NCBI GenBank assembly: GCA_017546445.1
Contig: JAFYWX010000032.1
Span: 1 to 62,116, forward strand
Origin: Akkermansia sp.
GTDB lineage: Bacteria > Verrucomicrobiota > Verrucomicrobiia > Verrucomicrobiales > Akkermansiaceae
Direction of reading: 5' to 3'
Length of the DNA: 62,116 nucleotides
Part shown: piece by piece, positions 47,968 to 54,771 of the stretch
How positions within the stretch are numbered: position 1 is the first letter of the stretch
Layout: every line of letters starts with the position of its first letter
Notes under the pieces: generated by a model
Told to the model about the DNA's origin: nothing
The model's input: only the letters and a program-made list of their open reading frames with translations
Databases searched by the model: none
Translations under genes and position numbers: made by a program

Positions 47968-48731
47968 TGGAGGAACAACCCAACCTAAAAGGCCACGCAA
48001 GCCGTCACAATCGCGCATTAAGTGGCTATGTTTATGAGTCTTTTTATACCAAAAGACACTATTGGAACGGATACGAATATAGAATACAGAACCATGCAAA
48101 TTTTGCCATTTACGGGATTTCCCCGCAAGATGGAAGACAGATAATCGTTTTTGATTTCCCTGATTGGCATGAGACAAACGTCTCCAAGGGCAATAGCGGT
48201 TCAAACTGTGTCAGAGTAACCATAGAGGATGGCGAGATTCTTTTCAGTTTAGAGGATATTTGCTATCTTGTCGGCATTAAGCGCTTTCGCAATATGCGGG
48301 CGTCTACGCCGCACAAAATGAACTTATGGCTCGATTGTTCTATCTTGCGAGGAAATAAACGCATAATCGCGCCAGCCTTACGTTCAGTAAAGGCTGTGAC
48401 GATGGAGGAGTTGAATAACATGATACAAAACCGTACTGGCATTTTTCGCAATGACGGGCGAGCCAACTACATCTGCCGACATTACCGCAAAACTTCCACA
48501 TGGCTGGATATTCATGATATCGGGATTGACGGCATAAAACCCGAGGAAGAATGGAAAAACGGCTTTCCAGACGGGAGACTTACTCGTGCTATTGTTGCAA
48601 ACTGGCTAATGGAAGAGCTTTTTCCAACTATTCAGGATATACTGCAACATGGCATTAGAACGAAAATCAGGGAGTTCAGGCTAGAGTCGCGTCAGAATTA
48701 TGAAGATTTTGTGCGCTCAATGAAGAAATAA
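47967..48731 (+). CDS. Element protein, possible Bro-N/antirepressor-like domain
   Basis: The 254-residue protein has no confident family. Residues ~70-145 (VRVTIEDGEILFSLEDICYL, then VGIKRF...VTMEELNNMIQNRT) loosely follow the Bro-N pattern found in phage antirepressors: a strand pair, FxxxDIcxxLGI and a later helix. The remainder has several aromatic residues and a C-terminal charged helix. Its start overlaps the integrase stop, so it is translationally coupled and probably has a regulatory role in the element (inference). A better homology search could overturn the Bro-N suggestion. Confidence 0.5.
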   Translation: MEEQPNLKGHASRHNRALSGYVYESFYTKRHYWNGYEYRIQNHANFAIYGISPQDGRQIIVFDFPDWHETNVSKGNSGSNCVRVTIEDGEILFSLEDICYLVGIKRFRNMRASTPHKMNLWLDCSILRGNKRIIAPALRSVKAVTMEELNNMIQNRTGIFRNDGRANYICRHYRKTSTWLDIHDIGIDGIKPEEEWKNGFPDGRLTRAIVANWLMEELFPTIQDILQHGIRTKIREFRLESRQNYEDFVRSMKK

Positions 48732-48763
48732 AAATTGCCACCCCCTTGGCGGCGCAAGTGATA

Positions 48764-49051
48764 ATGCGCCACATGAAACGCCCCAATAGAACATACAGAG
48801 AGGGCGGCAATCAGCCGCAGAAACTAATCACGCAGAAACAACTAGCCGCAGCGCTTTCCGTAAATGTGCAAACTATACGCACATGGAAAGAATGCCCGCG
48901 AGTGTATATAGGCAAGCGCGCCAGCGGTACAGGCTCAGCATGCCGCTATGACTTTGCGGAAGTGGTAGCATGGCTGAAAGAGAATCGCCGCGCTTATCAA
49001 CAGGCACCCAAAACGTGGATTAAGTCAGCTAACGGAAAGGAGGTGCAATAA
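48764..49051 (+). CDS. Small helix-turn-helix protein (MerR/excisionase-like)
   Basis: ATG 48764 (MRHMKRPNRTYREGGNQPQK) gives 95 residues; ATG 48773 is an alternative. Residues ~25-75, ITQKQLAAALSVNVQTIRTW then ACRYDFAEVVAWLKENRRAY, match the winged helix-turn-helix of MerR/Xis-type proteins. The order QLAAALSVNVQTIRTW is the DNA-binding helix pair. By position it may be an excisionase or element repressor. It overlaps the next start by one base, with a strong AAAGGAGGTG ribosome-binding site inside its end. Confidence 0.7.
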   Translation: MRHMKRPNRTYREGGNQPQKLITQKQLAAALSVNVQTIRTWKECPRVYIGKRASGTGSACRYDFAEVVAWLKENRRAYQQAPKTWIKSANGKEVQ

Positions 49052-49407
49052 TGAACACCCCCGAAACCAATGAGCGCGAGATTCTCCGCGGCTTGCTTGG
49101 CAATGATGCCTTTGTGACACCGGCAGCCATGGCCGCTGGCCTTGAATGGATAAAATCCGCCATTGTGGCAGAACTTGCCCAGCACCGTGAGAAAGAGGGC
49201 GCAGCCCTGATTCCTGAATATGGCACGCAACACCAGCTTGCCACCTATTTCAACGTGTCTGATGCTACAGTGGAGCGTATTATTCGCCCCTTGCTAGCCG
49301 CCGGAAAAGTGCGCGTGCTTCGCGTTCCTACCTTAACGGGAAAGAAAGGGCATCCACGTTACCGCATTGCCGACGTGGAGCAAGCCATGATAGAAGGTGA
49401 TTCATAA
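49051..49407 (+). CDS. Small DNA-binding protein with helix-turn-helix
   Basis: The 118-residue protein has a central HTH: HQLATYFNVSDATVERIIRP, then LLAAGKVRVLRVPTLTGKKG which reads as a wing. The N-terminal 40 residues are Ala-rich helix. The start is fixed by a strong AAAGGAGGTG six bases upstream and a TAATG overlap with the previous stop. It is likely a transcription regulator of the element; the operator is unknown. Confidence 0.65.
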   Translation: MNTPETNEREILRGLLGNDAFVTPAAMAAGLEWIKSAIVAELAQHREKEGAALIPEYGTQHQLATYFNVSDATVERIIRPLLAAGKVRVLRVPTLTGKKGHPRYRIADVEQAMIEGDS

Positions 49408-49423
49408 GGATAAAGTGCGAACT

Positions 49424-49900
49424 ATGAACACACTTCCACACATTCTGATAGATGACCGCGAAAAAGCCCCGCTGAGCTTCAAGAACGCCCCTAATTCGCG
49501 CGAACGTCTCCCATATGGAGATTATACCCTGCGCGACTATCCCGGCTTTATAGTGGAGCGCAAGCGCGTAGATGACTTTTGCCGCAGCATAAGCGGCAAA
49601 CGTCGTGCGGCTTTCTTCAGTGAGCTGCACCGCTTGCGAGATGATTACAGGTTCGCCCGCCTTGTCATTATTGGTACCCCCGCAGAATATGTGAAAGCCT
49701 ATGCCATGGCAAAGTCTCTGACGGGCGGGCGATTGACTGCGGCCAGCATATTAGGAACACTCCATGCCATAAACTGCAAGTTTATTCCAGTGGTACGGGT
49801 AGAGACTGCAAAGCAAGCCGCCGCACTCATTGAAGAATGGGCAATCCAATACCGCGCAGCGCATCATGAGCAAAGTAAAGTCATTTATCCGAATCAATAA
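49424..49900 (+). CDS. ERCC4-type nuclease domain protein
   Basis: ATG 49424 (MNTLPHILIDDREKAPLSFK) gives 158 residues; an in-frame GTG at 49397 is possible. The ERCC4/XPF nuclease motif is intact: ILIDDREKAPL, then LPYGDYTL (GDY) and FIVERKRVDDF (ERKxxxD), with SELHRLRDDYRFARLVIIGT after it. XPF-family nucleases cut branched DNA; phages and mobile elements encode single-domain versions. It lies between the HTH genes and the winged-helix protein, suggesting a role in element replication or resolution. No helicase domain is present. Confidence 0.85.
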   Translation: MNTLPHILIDDREKAPLSFKNAPNSRERLPYGDYTLRDYPGFIVERKRVDDFCRSISGKRRAAFFSELHRLRDDYRFARLVIIGTPAEYVKAYAMAKSLTGGRLTAASILGTLHAINCKFIPVVRVETAKQAAALIEEWAIQYRAAHHEQSKVIYPNQ

Positions 49901-50543
49901 ACAGACCGCTTTAGCATTCAAGCAACACAATCTTGAATCTGCAACTATCCTGAATTGGAAGCATCTGATTATTTATGAAGCCATAGCCGGATATGCAAGG
50001 GGGTGCACTTGTTCAGAATCAACTTTAGGCGCATGGGCAGGGATATCTGACAATAGAACCGTGCGCCGGATTCTGATGGAGTTGCGTGATTGCGAATTGA
50101 TTCATATTAAACACAGAGAACGCAATACGTCACTTATTCGACCTACCCAGGAGGGAAAAAGCCTCATACGCACCTTGACCATGAATGCCCCAGATACGCG
50201 GGGGTATATAACACTTGAAGATTGGCAATCTGATACCCTGAACAAGGCTGGAGTATACGCGCCCCTTGCGCGCTTCATATACGGAATCATATGCCATTTT
50301 TCACAGCAAAAGGGCTATGGAGCATGGAGAGGCGGGCGCGCAGGTTTGCAGACTTGGATTCCCGATGGAAAGCCGCAAGTTATAAAGCGAACAGTAAAAA
50401 ACCTGATAGATTGCAGGCTGATATCAGAAGAAAAAATACCAGCCTGCAACACTCGAGCGTTACAATGCTGGGGAGAACGGCAACGGCAGCCATATTGCAA
50501 ATACCGCTCCCAGATAAGTGAAGATGATGATATTCCTTTTTGA
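49866..50543 (+). CDS. Winged-helix protein, probable replication initiator-like protein of the element
   Basis: ATG 49866 (MSKVKSFIRINKQTALAFKQ) gives 225 residues and overlaps the nuclease gene by 35 bases. Residues ~28-100 form a winged helix: HLIIYEAIAGYARGCTCSES, then TLGAWAGISDNRTVRRILME. A second helical region near residues 125-185 (VYAPLARFIYGIICHF and VIKRTVKNLIDCRLISEE) may be a second winged domain, as in plasmid RepA-like initiators. It is directly followed by an iteron array. The initiator role is inferred from this pairing, not from a family match. Confidence 0.55.
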   Translation: MSKVKSFIRINKQTALAFKQHNLESATILNWKHLIIYEAIAGYARGCTCSESTLGAWAGISDNRTVRRILMELRDCELIHIKHRERNTSLIRPTQEGKSLIRTLTMNAPDTRGYITLEDWQSDTLNKAGVYAPLARFIYGIICHFSQQKGYGAWRGGRAGLQTWIPDGKPQVIKRTVKNLIDCRLISEEKIPACNTRALQCWGERQRQPYCKYRSQISEDDDIPF

Positions 50544-50548
50544 TGATA

Positions 50549-50663
50549 GGTTACTTTTTTGCAGTTTCAAAAGGTGCAAAAAGGTAACTTGATAGGTTAC
50601 CTGATAGGTTACCTTTTTGCTTAGAACTGGTTACTTTTTTGCTCAAAGTAGGTTACCTTTTTG
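50549..50663 (+). repeat. Iteron array, GGTTACYTTTTTGC
   Basis: Full or nearly full copies start at 50549, 50607, 50629 and 50651; a short GGTTAC copy lies at 50595; an inverted copy (GCAAAAAGGTAAC) lies at 50576-50588. Three successive units are exactly 22 bases apart, so they face the same side of the helix, as plasmid iterons do. The following ~55 bases are very AT-rich and could melt. It lies five bases after the winged-helix gene. Confidence 0.8.
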
Positions 50664-51057
50664 TACGGGAATAAGAAAGGATATAAATAGATACTAAGAT
50701 AAAAAAGAGAAATTACCAAGCCGGATGCAATGATGCGCACGCGATTGGTAGGGGCGGGTGTACCCGCCCCAGACCCCACCCCCGCGCACGGTGTGCGCGC
50801 AAGCTACCGCGACCCGATAGGGGAGCGGTTTATGCTTTGGAGTAGGAGATTATAGGGCTGTAATTAGAGGGGGCTGTGTCAAGGTACTGTGACGAACCCT
50901 GCCCAATGCGCACGGCTCGACCGCATTATTCGGCCAATTTCCGAAAACAAAAAGCAAAAAGCGGTCACCCCCTCGATAAGTCCTGTTTTCAAGGAAGAGT
51001 AACACAAAAGGTATCACAGCCAATGCGTAACACGCTGATATATCAATGTTGCACATA
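50664..51057. other. Non-coding right end of the element with palindromes
   Basis: The AT-rich stretch to about 50720 is followed by GGGGCGGGT/ACCCGCCCC (50751-50770, two-base loop) and GCGCAC/GTGCGC (about 50774-50788). No convincing gene is present to attR. The palindromes may belong to the replication origin or to an untranslated RNA; neither can be shown. Confidence 0.5.
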
Positions 51058-51069
51058 CTAGCGAGACTA
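51058..51069 (+). other. attR: imperfect copy of the tRNA-Gln 3' end
   Basis: CTAGCGAGACTA matches the tRNA end CTGGCGAGACTA at 11 of 12 positions. A terminator follows at once, as expected for the displaced natural flank of a tRNA gene. Confidence 0.6.
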
Positions 51070-51077
51070 GTAAGGCT

Positions 51078-51115
51078 AATCTCCTAACTGTTGAAAATGT
51101 GGCAGTTAGGAGATT
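51078..51115 (+). terminator. Terminator just outside attR
   Basis: AATCTCCTAACTG (51078-51090) pairs perfectly with CAGTTAGGAGATT (51103-51115), followed by TTTCTT. It may be the original tRNA-Gln terminator displaced by the element (inference). Confidence 0.8.
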
Positions 51116-51188
51116 TTTCTTGCAACACTGTTGCAAGAAATTTTGCAATTTCTGATGCAAAAACCGTTCAAATTCAGACATTTTGGCA

Positions 51189-51320
51189 TCATAAAATTTT
51201 TACAATGTTATTATCTTTGTTCTGCCGCAAAGTCATGGATAGGAAACTGGTGAGGACGAGATTGACCTGATACCAACACCAGAATTCAGATAAGACCTTG
51301 AACGCAACCTGCTTGGTCAT
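51189..51320 (-). pseudogene. Truncated copy of the small gene at 52.36-52.70 kb
   Basis: The first 17 codons (MTKQVAFKVLSEFWCWY) are identical in translation to the intact copy starting at 52704. After that the frame reads unrelated sequence (QVNLVLTSFLSMTLR...) and stops after 43 codons. It is the remains of a duplicated module in which the 3' part of the gene was lost or replaced. Confidence 0.75.
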
Positions 51321-51393
51321 CCAGTTGGCAAAGTCCGTGCCGTTATTCCAGTTCCATCTGTAAGTTATCTACTCTTTCATCATAAAGTATTTA
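51271..51393. repeat. Duplicated 123-bp segment, copy 1
   Basis: It aligns without gaps to 52655-52777 with three visible mismatches. It covers the start of the small gene and the gap to the ankyrin gene upstream of it. Confidence 0.85.
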
Positions 51394-51415
51394 GGGTAGT
51401 TTGGAGAAGAAAATA

Positions 51416-51444
51416 CCCACCCAAGGCATAAAACCAAGGGTGGG
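51416..51444 (-). terminator. Terminator of ankyrin gene 1
   Basis: CCCACCC (51416-51422) pairs with GGGTGGG (51438-51444); GG/CC pairs extend the stem past an AA/AA mismatch. TATTTTCTTC follows on the minus strand. Confidence 0.65.
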
Positions 51445-51470
51445 TGATGGAAAGATGGATGAGTGATTAC

Positions 51471-52082
51471 TTATTCCTTTGCTCCTGCTAGTTTAAGGAG
51501 TTCTACGATTTCTGTGTGTCCTTTGGAAGAAGCCCTATACAACGGAGTGATACCATACTTGTTGTCAGCCTTATTGACATCTGCTCCTTTTGCTATCAAC
51601 AGTTTAACGATTTCTGTGTGACCATTACCAACCGCAAAAAACAGCGGAGTATTTCCAAATTTGTTTGCTAGATTGACATTTGCTCCTGCTGCAATGAGTG
51701 CTTTAACAATTTCTGTGTGACCTCTAGGAGCCGCAGCACACAGCGGAGTATTTCCAAATTTGTTTGCTAGATTGACATTTGCTCCTGCTGTTATGAGAAG
51801 CGCGACTGTTTTTACATCGTTTTTCTTACATGCAGCAAGCAATGCCTGCCCATAGTCATCAGGCATGACACCTTGTTCTTCCAATTCCCACTTTGCCATT
51901 TGTGGGGGAAGCCAATTGCAAACTCCCACTACCAAAAGCACTACTATTGCCACCAAACTCAACCCAATTAATGACCGCTTGGCAAACTTTGATGCATTGT
52001 GCGATTTAGCAGAAGGTTGAGGTTGTCCCGTTTCCTGTGTAGGATTTATCTCTGGGGGAGAATTAAGCGATGGTTGTGACAT
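51471..52082 (-). CDS. Membrane-anchored ankyrin-repeat protein 1
   Basis: The 203-residue protein has a Ser/Pro/Gln-rich cytoplasmic-type N-terminus, one membrane segment at about 36-57 (LIGLSLVAIVVLLVVGVCNW), a linker (QMAKWELEEQGVMPDDYGQA) and three to four ankyrin repeats of the form AAGANVNLANKFGNTPLCAA. Ankyrin repeats bind other proteins. The N-terminal 110 residues closely match ankyrin protein 2 encoded 1.7 kb upstream, so the pair arose by tandem duplication. The truncated small gene follows. The partner is unknown. Confidence 0.85.
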   Translation of the reverse strand: MSQPSLNSPPEINPTQETGQPQPSAKSHNASKFAKRSLIGLSLVAIVVLLVVGVCNWLPPQMAKWELEEQGVMPDDYGQALLAACKKNDVKTVALLITAGANVNLANKFGNTPLCAAAPRGHTEIVKALIAAGANVNLANKFGNTPLFFAVGNGHTEIVKLLIAKGADVNKADNKYGITPLYRASSKGHTEIVELLKLAGAKE

Positions 52083-52359
52083 GGCTTGGAGAGGGTTTGT
52101 GTTACCTATCTTATGAAACTACTTTGCCCCAAAAGACTGTTCTCCTAGGGTATAATAAATGTAACATGCTCCCCCCCCACGTCAAGGATAAAAGGAACTA
52201 AAATTCAGAATTTTGGAACGAAATTTTGGAACGAGAACAGAAGAATTATCCCTACACCTCACACAGAATCAGGAGTGATGTTGTAGTAATCCTCGGCTTC
52301 CGTCTTGGTAATGGCTCTCCGATAGTGTTTCAACAGCATGCCGATGTCCTTGGTAAAGG

Positions 52360-52704
52360 TCAGTTCAACATCCCTCTGACCACACCACAGAAGAACCCAA
52401 GGGCATATTCCCTCACATCTGCAATAGAAGACCAGCCATCAGGAGAGTCAGGATAATCATTGGCTACTTGTTCCACCGTCATTGTTGCGAACGATAATGC
52501 GTCCCTTACTTCAAATTCCTTGCCACAGATGTAAAACTTGGCATCAAGAGAGGGTAAGGGAAGTCCATCAAAGGAATGATTACCTATCTCATCCAATGCA
52601 GCCAATTCATGCTCATCATCTGTGAAACGACTAACAGTCTTTACCACATCGCCATACCAACACCAGAATTCAGATAAGACCTTGAACGCAACCTGCTTGG
52701 TCAT
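52360..52704 (-). CDS. Small protein of unknown function, probably frameshifted at its 3' end
   Basis: The open frame gives 114 residues (MTKQVAFKVLSEFWCWYGDV...GFFCGVVRGMLN). The sequence just beyond, 52259-52375 in another frame, reads DVELTFTKDIGMLLKHYRRA then ITKTEAEDYYNITPDSV and a stop, which looks like coding sequence. The original protein may have had about 147 residues, with a one- or two-base indel near 52372. No family was recognised. It lies 150 bases downstream of ankyrin gene 2, and the same pair is repeated, with a shorter remnant, after ankyrin gene 1. A working relationship with the ankyrin protein is inferred from this linkage. Confidence 0.55.
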   Translation of the reverse strand: MTKQVAFKVLSEFWCWYGDVVKTVSRFTDDEHELAALDEIGNHSFDGLPLPSLDAKFYICGKEFEVRDALSFATMTVEQVANDYPDSPDGWSSIADVREYALGFFCGVVRGMLN

Positions 52705-52777
52705 CCAATTGGCAAAGTCCTTGCCATTATTCCAGTTCCATCTGTAAGTTATCTACTCTTTCATCATAAAGTATTTA
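52655..52777. repeat. Duplicated 123-bp segment, copy 2
   Basis: Partner of 51271-51393 (120 of 123 positions the same by eye). It shows that the ankyrin/small-gene module was duplicated as a unit. Confidence 0.85.
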
Positions 52778-52798
52778 TGTAAGATAGATAGAGAAAAG

Positions 52799-52827
52799 CC
52801 CACCCAAGGCGTGATACCAAGGGTGGG
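52799..52827 (-). terminator. Terminator of ankyrin gene 2
   Basis: CCCACCC (52799-52805) pairs with GGGTGGG (52821-52827), equivalent to the hairpin after ankyrin gene 1. TTTTCTC follows on the minus strand. Confidence 0.6.
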
Positions 52828-52854
52828 AGATGGGAAGATTGTTATTCGCTCGTA

Positions 52855-53754
52855 TTACTCCTTTGCTCCTGCGGCTACCAACAGTTTAACGGTTTCTGGG
52901 CTACCATAGAGAGCAGCCCAATACAACGGAGTCTCACCATCCTCGTCAGCCTTATTGACATCCGCCCCTTTTTCTATCAACAATTTAACGGTTTCTGGGC
53001 TACCAGAGATAGCAGCCCAAAACAACGGAGTCTCACCATTCTTGTCAGCCTTATTGACATCTGCTCCTGCGGCTACCAACAGTTTAACGGTTTCTGGGCT
53101 ACCATTGAGAGCAGCAAAATGCAACAGAGTCTTACCATCCTCTTTAGCCTTATTGAAATCCGCCCCTTTTTCTATCAACAATTTAACGGTTTCTGTGTGA
53201 CCTAAACGAGAAGCCCAAAACAACGGAGTATCACCATCCTCGTCAGCCTTATTGACATCTGCTCCTAAGGCTACCAACAGTTTAACGGTTTCTGTCTGAC
53301 CTTCGATAGCAGCCGCCTGCAACGGAGTATCACCATCCTCGTCAGCCTTATTGAAATCCGCCCCTTTTTCTATCAACAATTTAACGGTTTCTGTGTGACC
53401 TAAACGAGAAGCCCAATACAACGGAGTACCACCAGCCTCGTTAGCCTTATTGACATCCGCCCCTGCTGTCACGAGAAGCGCGACTGTTTTTGCATCACTT
53501 TTCTTACATGCAGCAAGCAATGCCTGCCCATAGTCATCAGGCATGACACCTTGTTCTTCCAATTCCCACTTTGCCATTTGTGAGGGAAGCCAATTGCAAA
53601 CTCCCACTACCAAAAGCACTACTATTGCCACCAAACTCAAAGCATATAATAGCCATTTTTGAGATTTTGATAAATTGCGTGATTTAGTTGAATGTCGTCT
53701 CTTTTTCTGCGTATGATTTGTCTCGGAGGGAGAATTAGGCGATGGTTGTGACAT
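52855..53754 (-). CDS. Membrane-anchored ankyrin-repeat protein 2
   Basis: The 299-residue protein has a basic N-terminus (KKRRHSTKSRN), one membrane segment at about 37-57 (ALSLVAIVVLLVVGVCNWLP), the shared linker QMAKWELEEQGVMPDDYGQA and about seven ankyrin repeats such as GADVNKADEDGETPLYWAAL. The repeats are very alike at the DNA level, in 99-bp units, so copy number may change easily. It is the longer member of the duplicated pair. The repeats would face one side of the inner membrane; topology is uncertain. Confidence 0.87.
   Translation of the reverse strand: MSQPSPNSPSETNHTQKKRRHSTKSRNLSKSQKWLLYALSLVAIVVLLVVGVCNWLPSQMAKWELEEQGVMPDDYGQALLAACKKSDAKTVALLVTAGADVNKANEAGGTPLYWASRLGHTETVKLLIEKGADFNKADEDGDTPLQAAAIEGQTETVKLLVALGADVNKADEDGDTPLFWASRLGHTETVKLLIEKGADFNKAKEDGKTLLHFAALNGSPETVKLLVAAGADVNKADKNGETPLFWAAISGSPETVKLLIEKGADVNKADEDGETPLYWAALYGSPETVKLLVAAGAKE
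52870..53470 (-). repeat. 99-bp tandem repeats inside ankyrin gene 2
   Basis: The block around CAACARTTTAACGGTTTCTG recurs every 99 bases (near 52878, 52977, 53076, 53175, 53274 and 53373). Each unit encodes one 33-residue ankyrin repeat, and the units are nearly identical, indicating recent amplification or conversion. Confidence 0.85.
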
Positions 53755-53927
53755 GGTTTTGGAGGAGAGAGTGTTGGTGTTACTTATCTTATGAAACGGT
53801 TTTGCCCCAAAAAGACTATTCTCCTAGGATGTAAATGAGTGTAACACCTCTATGCTTTCACTACAAGAATAAAAGGAACTAAAATTCAAAATTATATTCA
53901 GCTGACTATTCTGCAAGAGAACAGAAA

Positions 53928-53959
53928 GGCCACCCTTCCGTGGTATCAGAAGGGTGGCC
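53928..53959 (-). terminator. Terminator of the DUF805 gene
   Basis: GGCCACCCTTC (53928-53938) pairs perfectly with GAAGGGTGGCC (53949-53959). TTTCTGTTC follows on the minus strand. Confidence 0.8.
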
Positions 53960-53983
53960 GTTTATGTTCAGATTGGTGTTAAA

Positions 53984-54520
53984 TTATGTCGTTGTGTCAG
54001 GATATTTGGTGGAAGTGCCGTATGCGTTTGTTCCTTTTTCACTATCATTGAAAAGCAGCATGCATCCGTATACCAGACTAGGAAGGAAGAGAATCGCTGA
54101 AAGTATGTTTCCTAAATCGGGGTCTGCAAAAGCGCTCAGTAATTGCGCTACCAGTGAAATAGCCCATAATACGACTAAAAAGGTTCCCTTATGCCCAATG
54201 TCGTGTGCTCTTTTGACACCTATGGGCAAGAAGATGAAAATGCAGGCAGGTATCGTGAGAACTAATGATGTTATCTGGCAAAATTGCTCCAGTTCTTTCA
54301 TGGGTTCCTCGATATCAGTCTCGTATGTTATTGCTGGAAATGCAGTTGCTACAAGGGTGCTGATGAGTATCGTGCAAAGAATGCCAAAAATCAAACTAGA
54401 CGAAAGTATGTAAAGGATATACTGCTTTCGTGTAAATCGCCCGCCATAAAGAGACGGTTTGAATAAGGTGGCCCTGGCTATTTCCGGCTTTTGAGGGGAG
54501 GCAGGTAAGTTGTCAGACAT
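53984..54520 (-). CDS. DUF805 membrane protein
   Basis: The 178-residue protein has the DUF805 pattern: YGGRFTRKQYILYILSSSLI at the N-terminus (GR.sR..y), GVKRAHDIGHKGTFLVVLWA (kR.hDiG), and KGTNAYGTSTKYP near the end (G.N.yG). Four membrane segments are visible. Family members are small inner-membrane proteins of unknown function. It follows the ankyrin pair on the same strand but has its own terminator. The upstream 250 bases hold no gene. Confidence 0.85.
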   Translation of the reverse strand: MSDNLPASPQKPEIARATLFKPSLYGGRFTRKQYILYILSSSLIFGILCTILISTLVATAFPAITYETDIEEPMKELEQFCQITSLVLTIPACIFIFLPIGVKRAHDIGHKGTFLVVLWAISLVAQLLSAFADPDLGNILSAILFLPSLVYGCMLLFNDSEKGTNAYGTSTKYPDTTT

Positions 54521-54711
54521 GGTGTGGAGGATGTTGAGGTGATTATCAGGTGAAATTATTTCTCAAGGAGAGTTCTCTTGAAGCAGATGGAACATAACAT
54601 GCGTTCCGTATAGAAGTCAAGGATAATGGAGGACGAAGAGCAAATCAGAGCCCATTCTTCTCTGGTTGCTGCTGATAAGGCCATTGTAGGTGGCGGAATA
54701 TAAACGAAAAT

Positions 54712-54737
54712 CCCCCGCTGCGTGGGAGCAGCGGGGG
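54712..54737 (-). terminator. Terminator of the acidic-tail lipoprotein gene
   Basis: CCCCCGCTGC (54712-54721) pairs perfectly with GCAGCGGGGG (54728-54737). ATTTTCG follows on the minus strand. Confidence 0.75.
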
Positions 54738-54771
54738 TGGAAAGGTTCGGTGGTGGTGGGGAGCTGAAGGA

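Larger units (their letters stand above)
46515..51069 (+). mobile_element. Compact integrative element at tRNA-Gln (about 4.55 kb)
   Basis: The element is bounded by the tRNA-Gln 3' end and an imperfect copy of it at 51058-51069. All six genes point the same way and overlap or nearly touch: integrase, possible Bro-N-like protein, two small helix-turn-helix proteins, an ERCC4-type nuclease and a winged-helix protein followed by iterons. Its base composition is visibly more AT-rich than the flanks. No capsid, terminase, relaxase or coupling protein is present. The layout resembles a minimal phage satellite or an integrative element with a plasmid-like replicon. Whether it is mobile cannot be told from one sequence. 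Confidence 0.75.

Noticed and set aside
50549..50663. CRISPR array
   Set aside because: Units are 14 bases with uneven and very short spacing; no cas genes are present. Iterons explain it better.
50876..51061. 61-codon open frame at the right end of the element
   Set aside because: It reaches into attR, has no ribosome-binding site and no protein-like composition.
51078..54520. Ankyrin and DUF805 genes as part of the tRNA-Gln element
   Set aside because: They lie outside the attR copy and its terminator, run on the opposite strand and share no repeat with the element.
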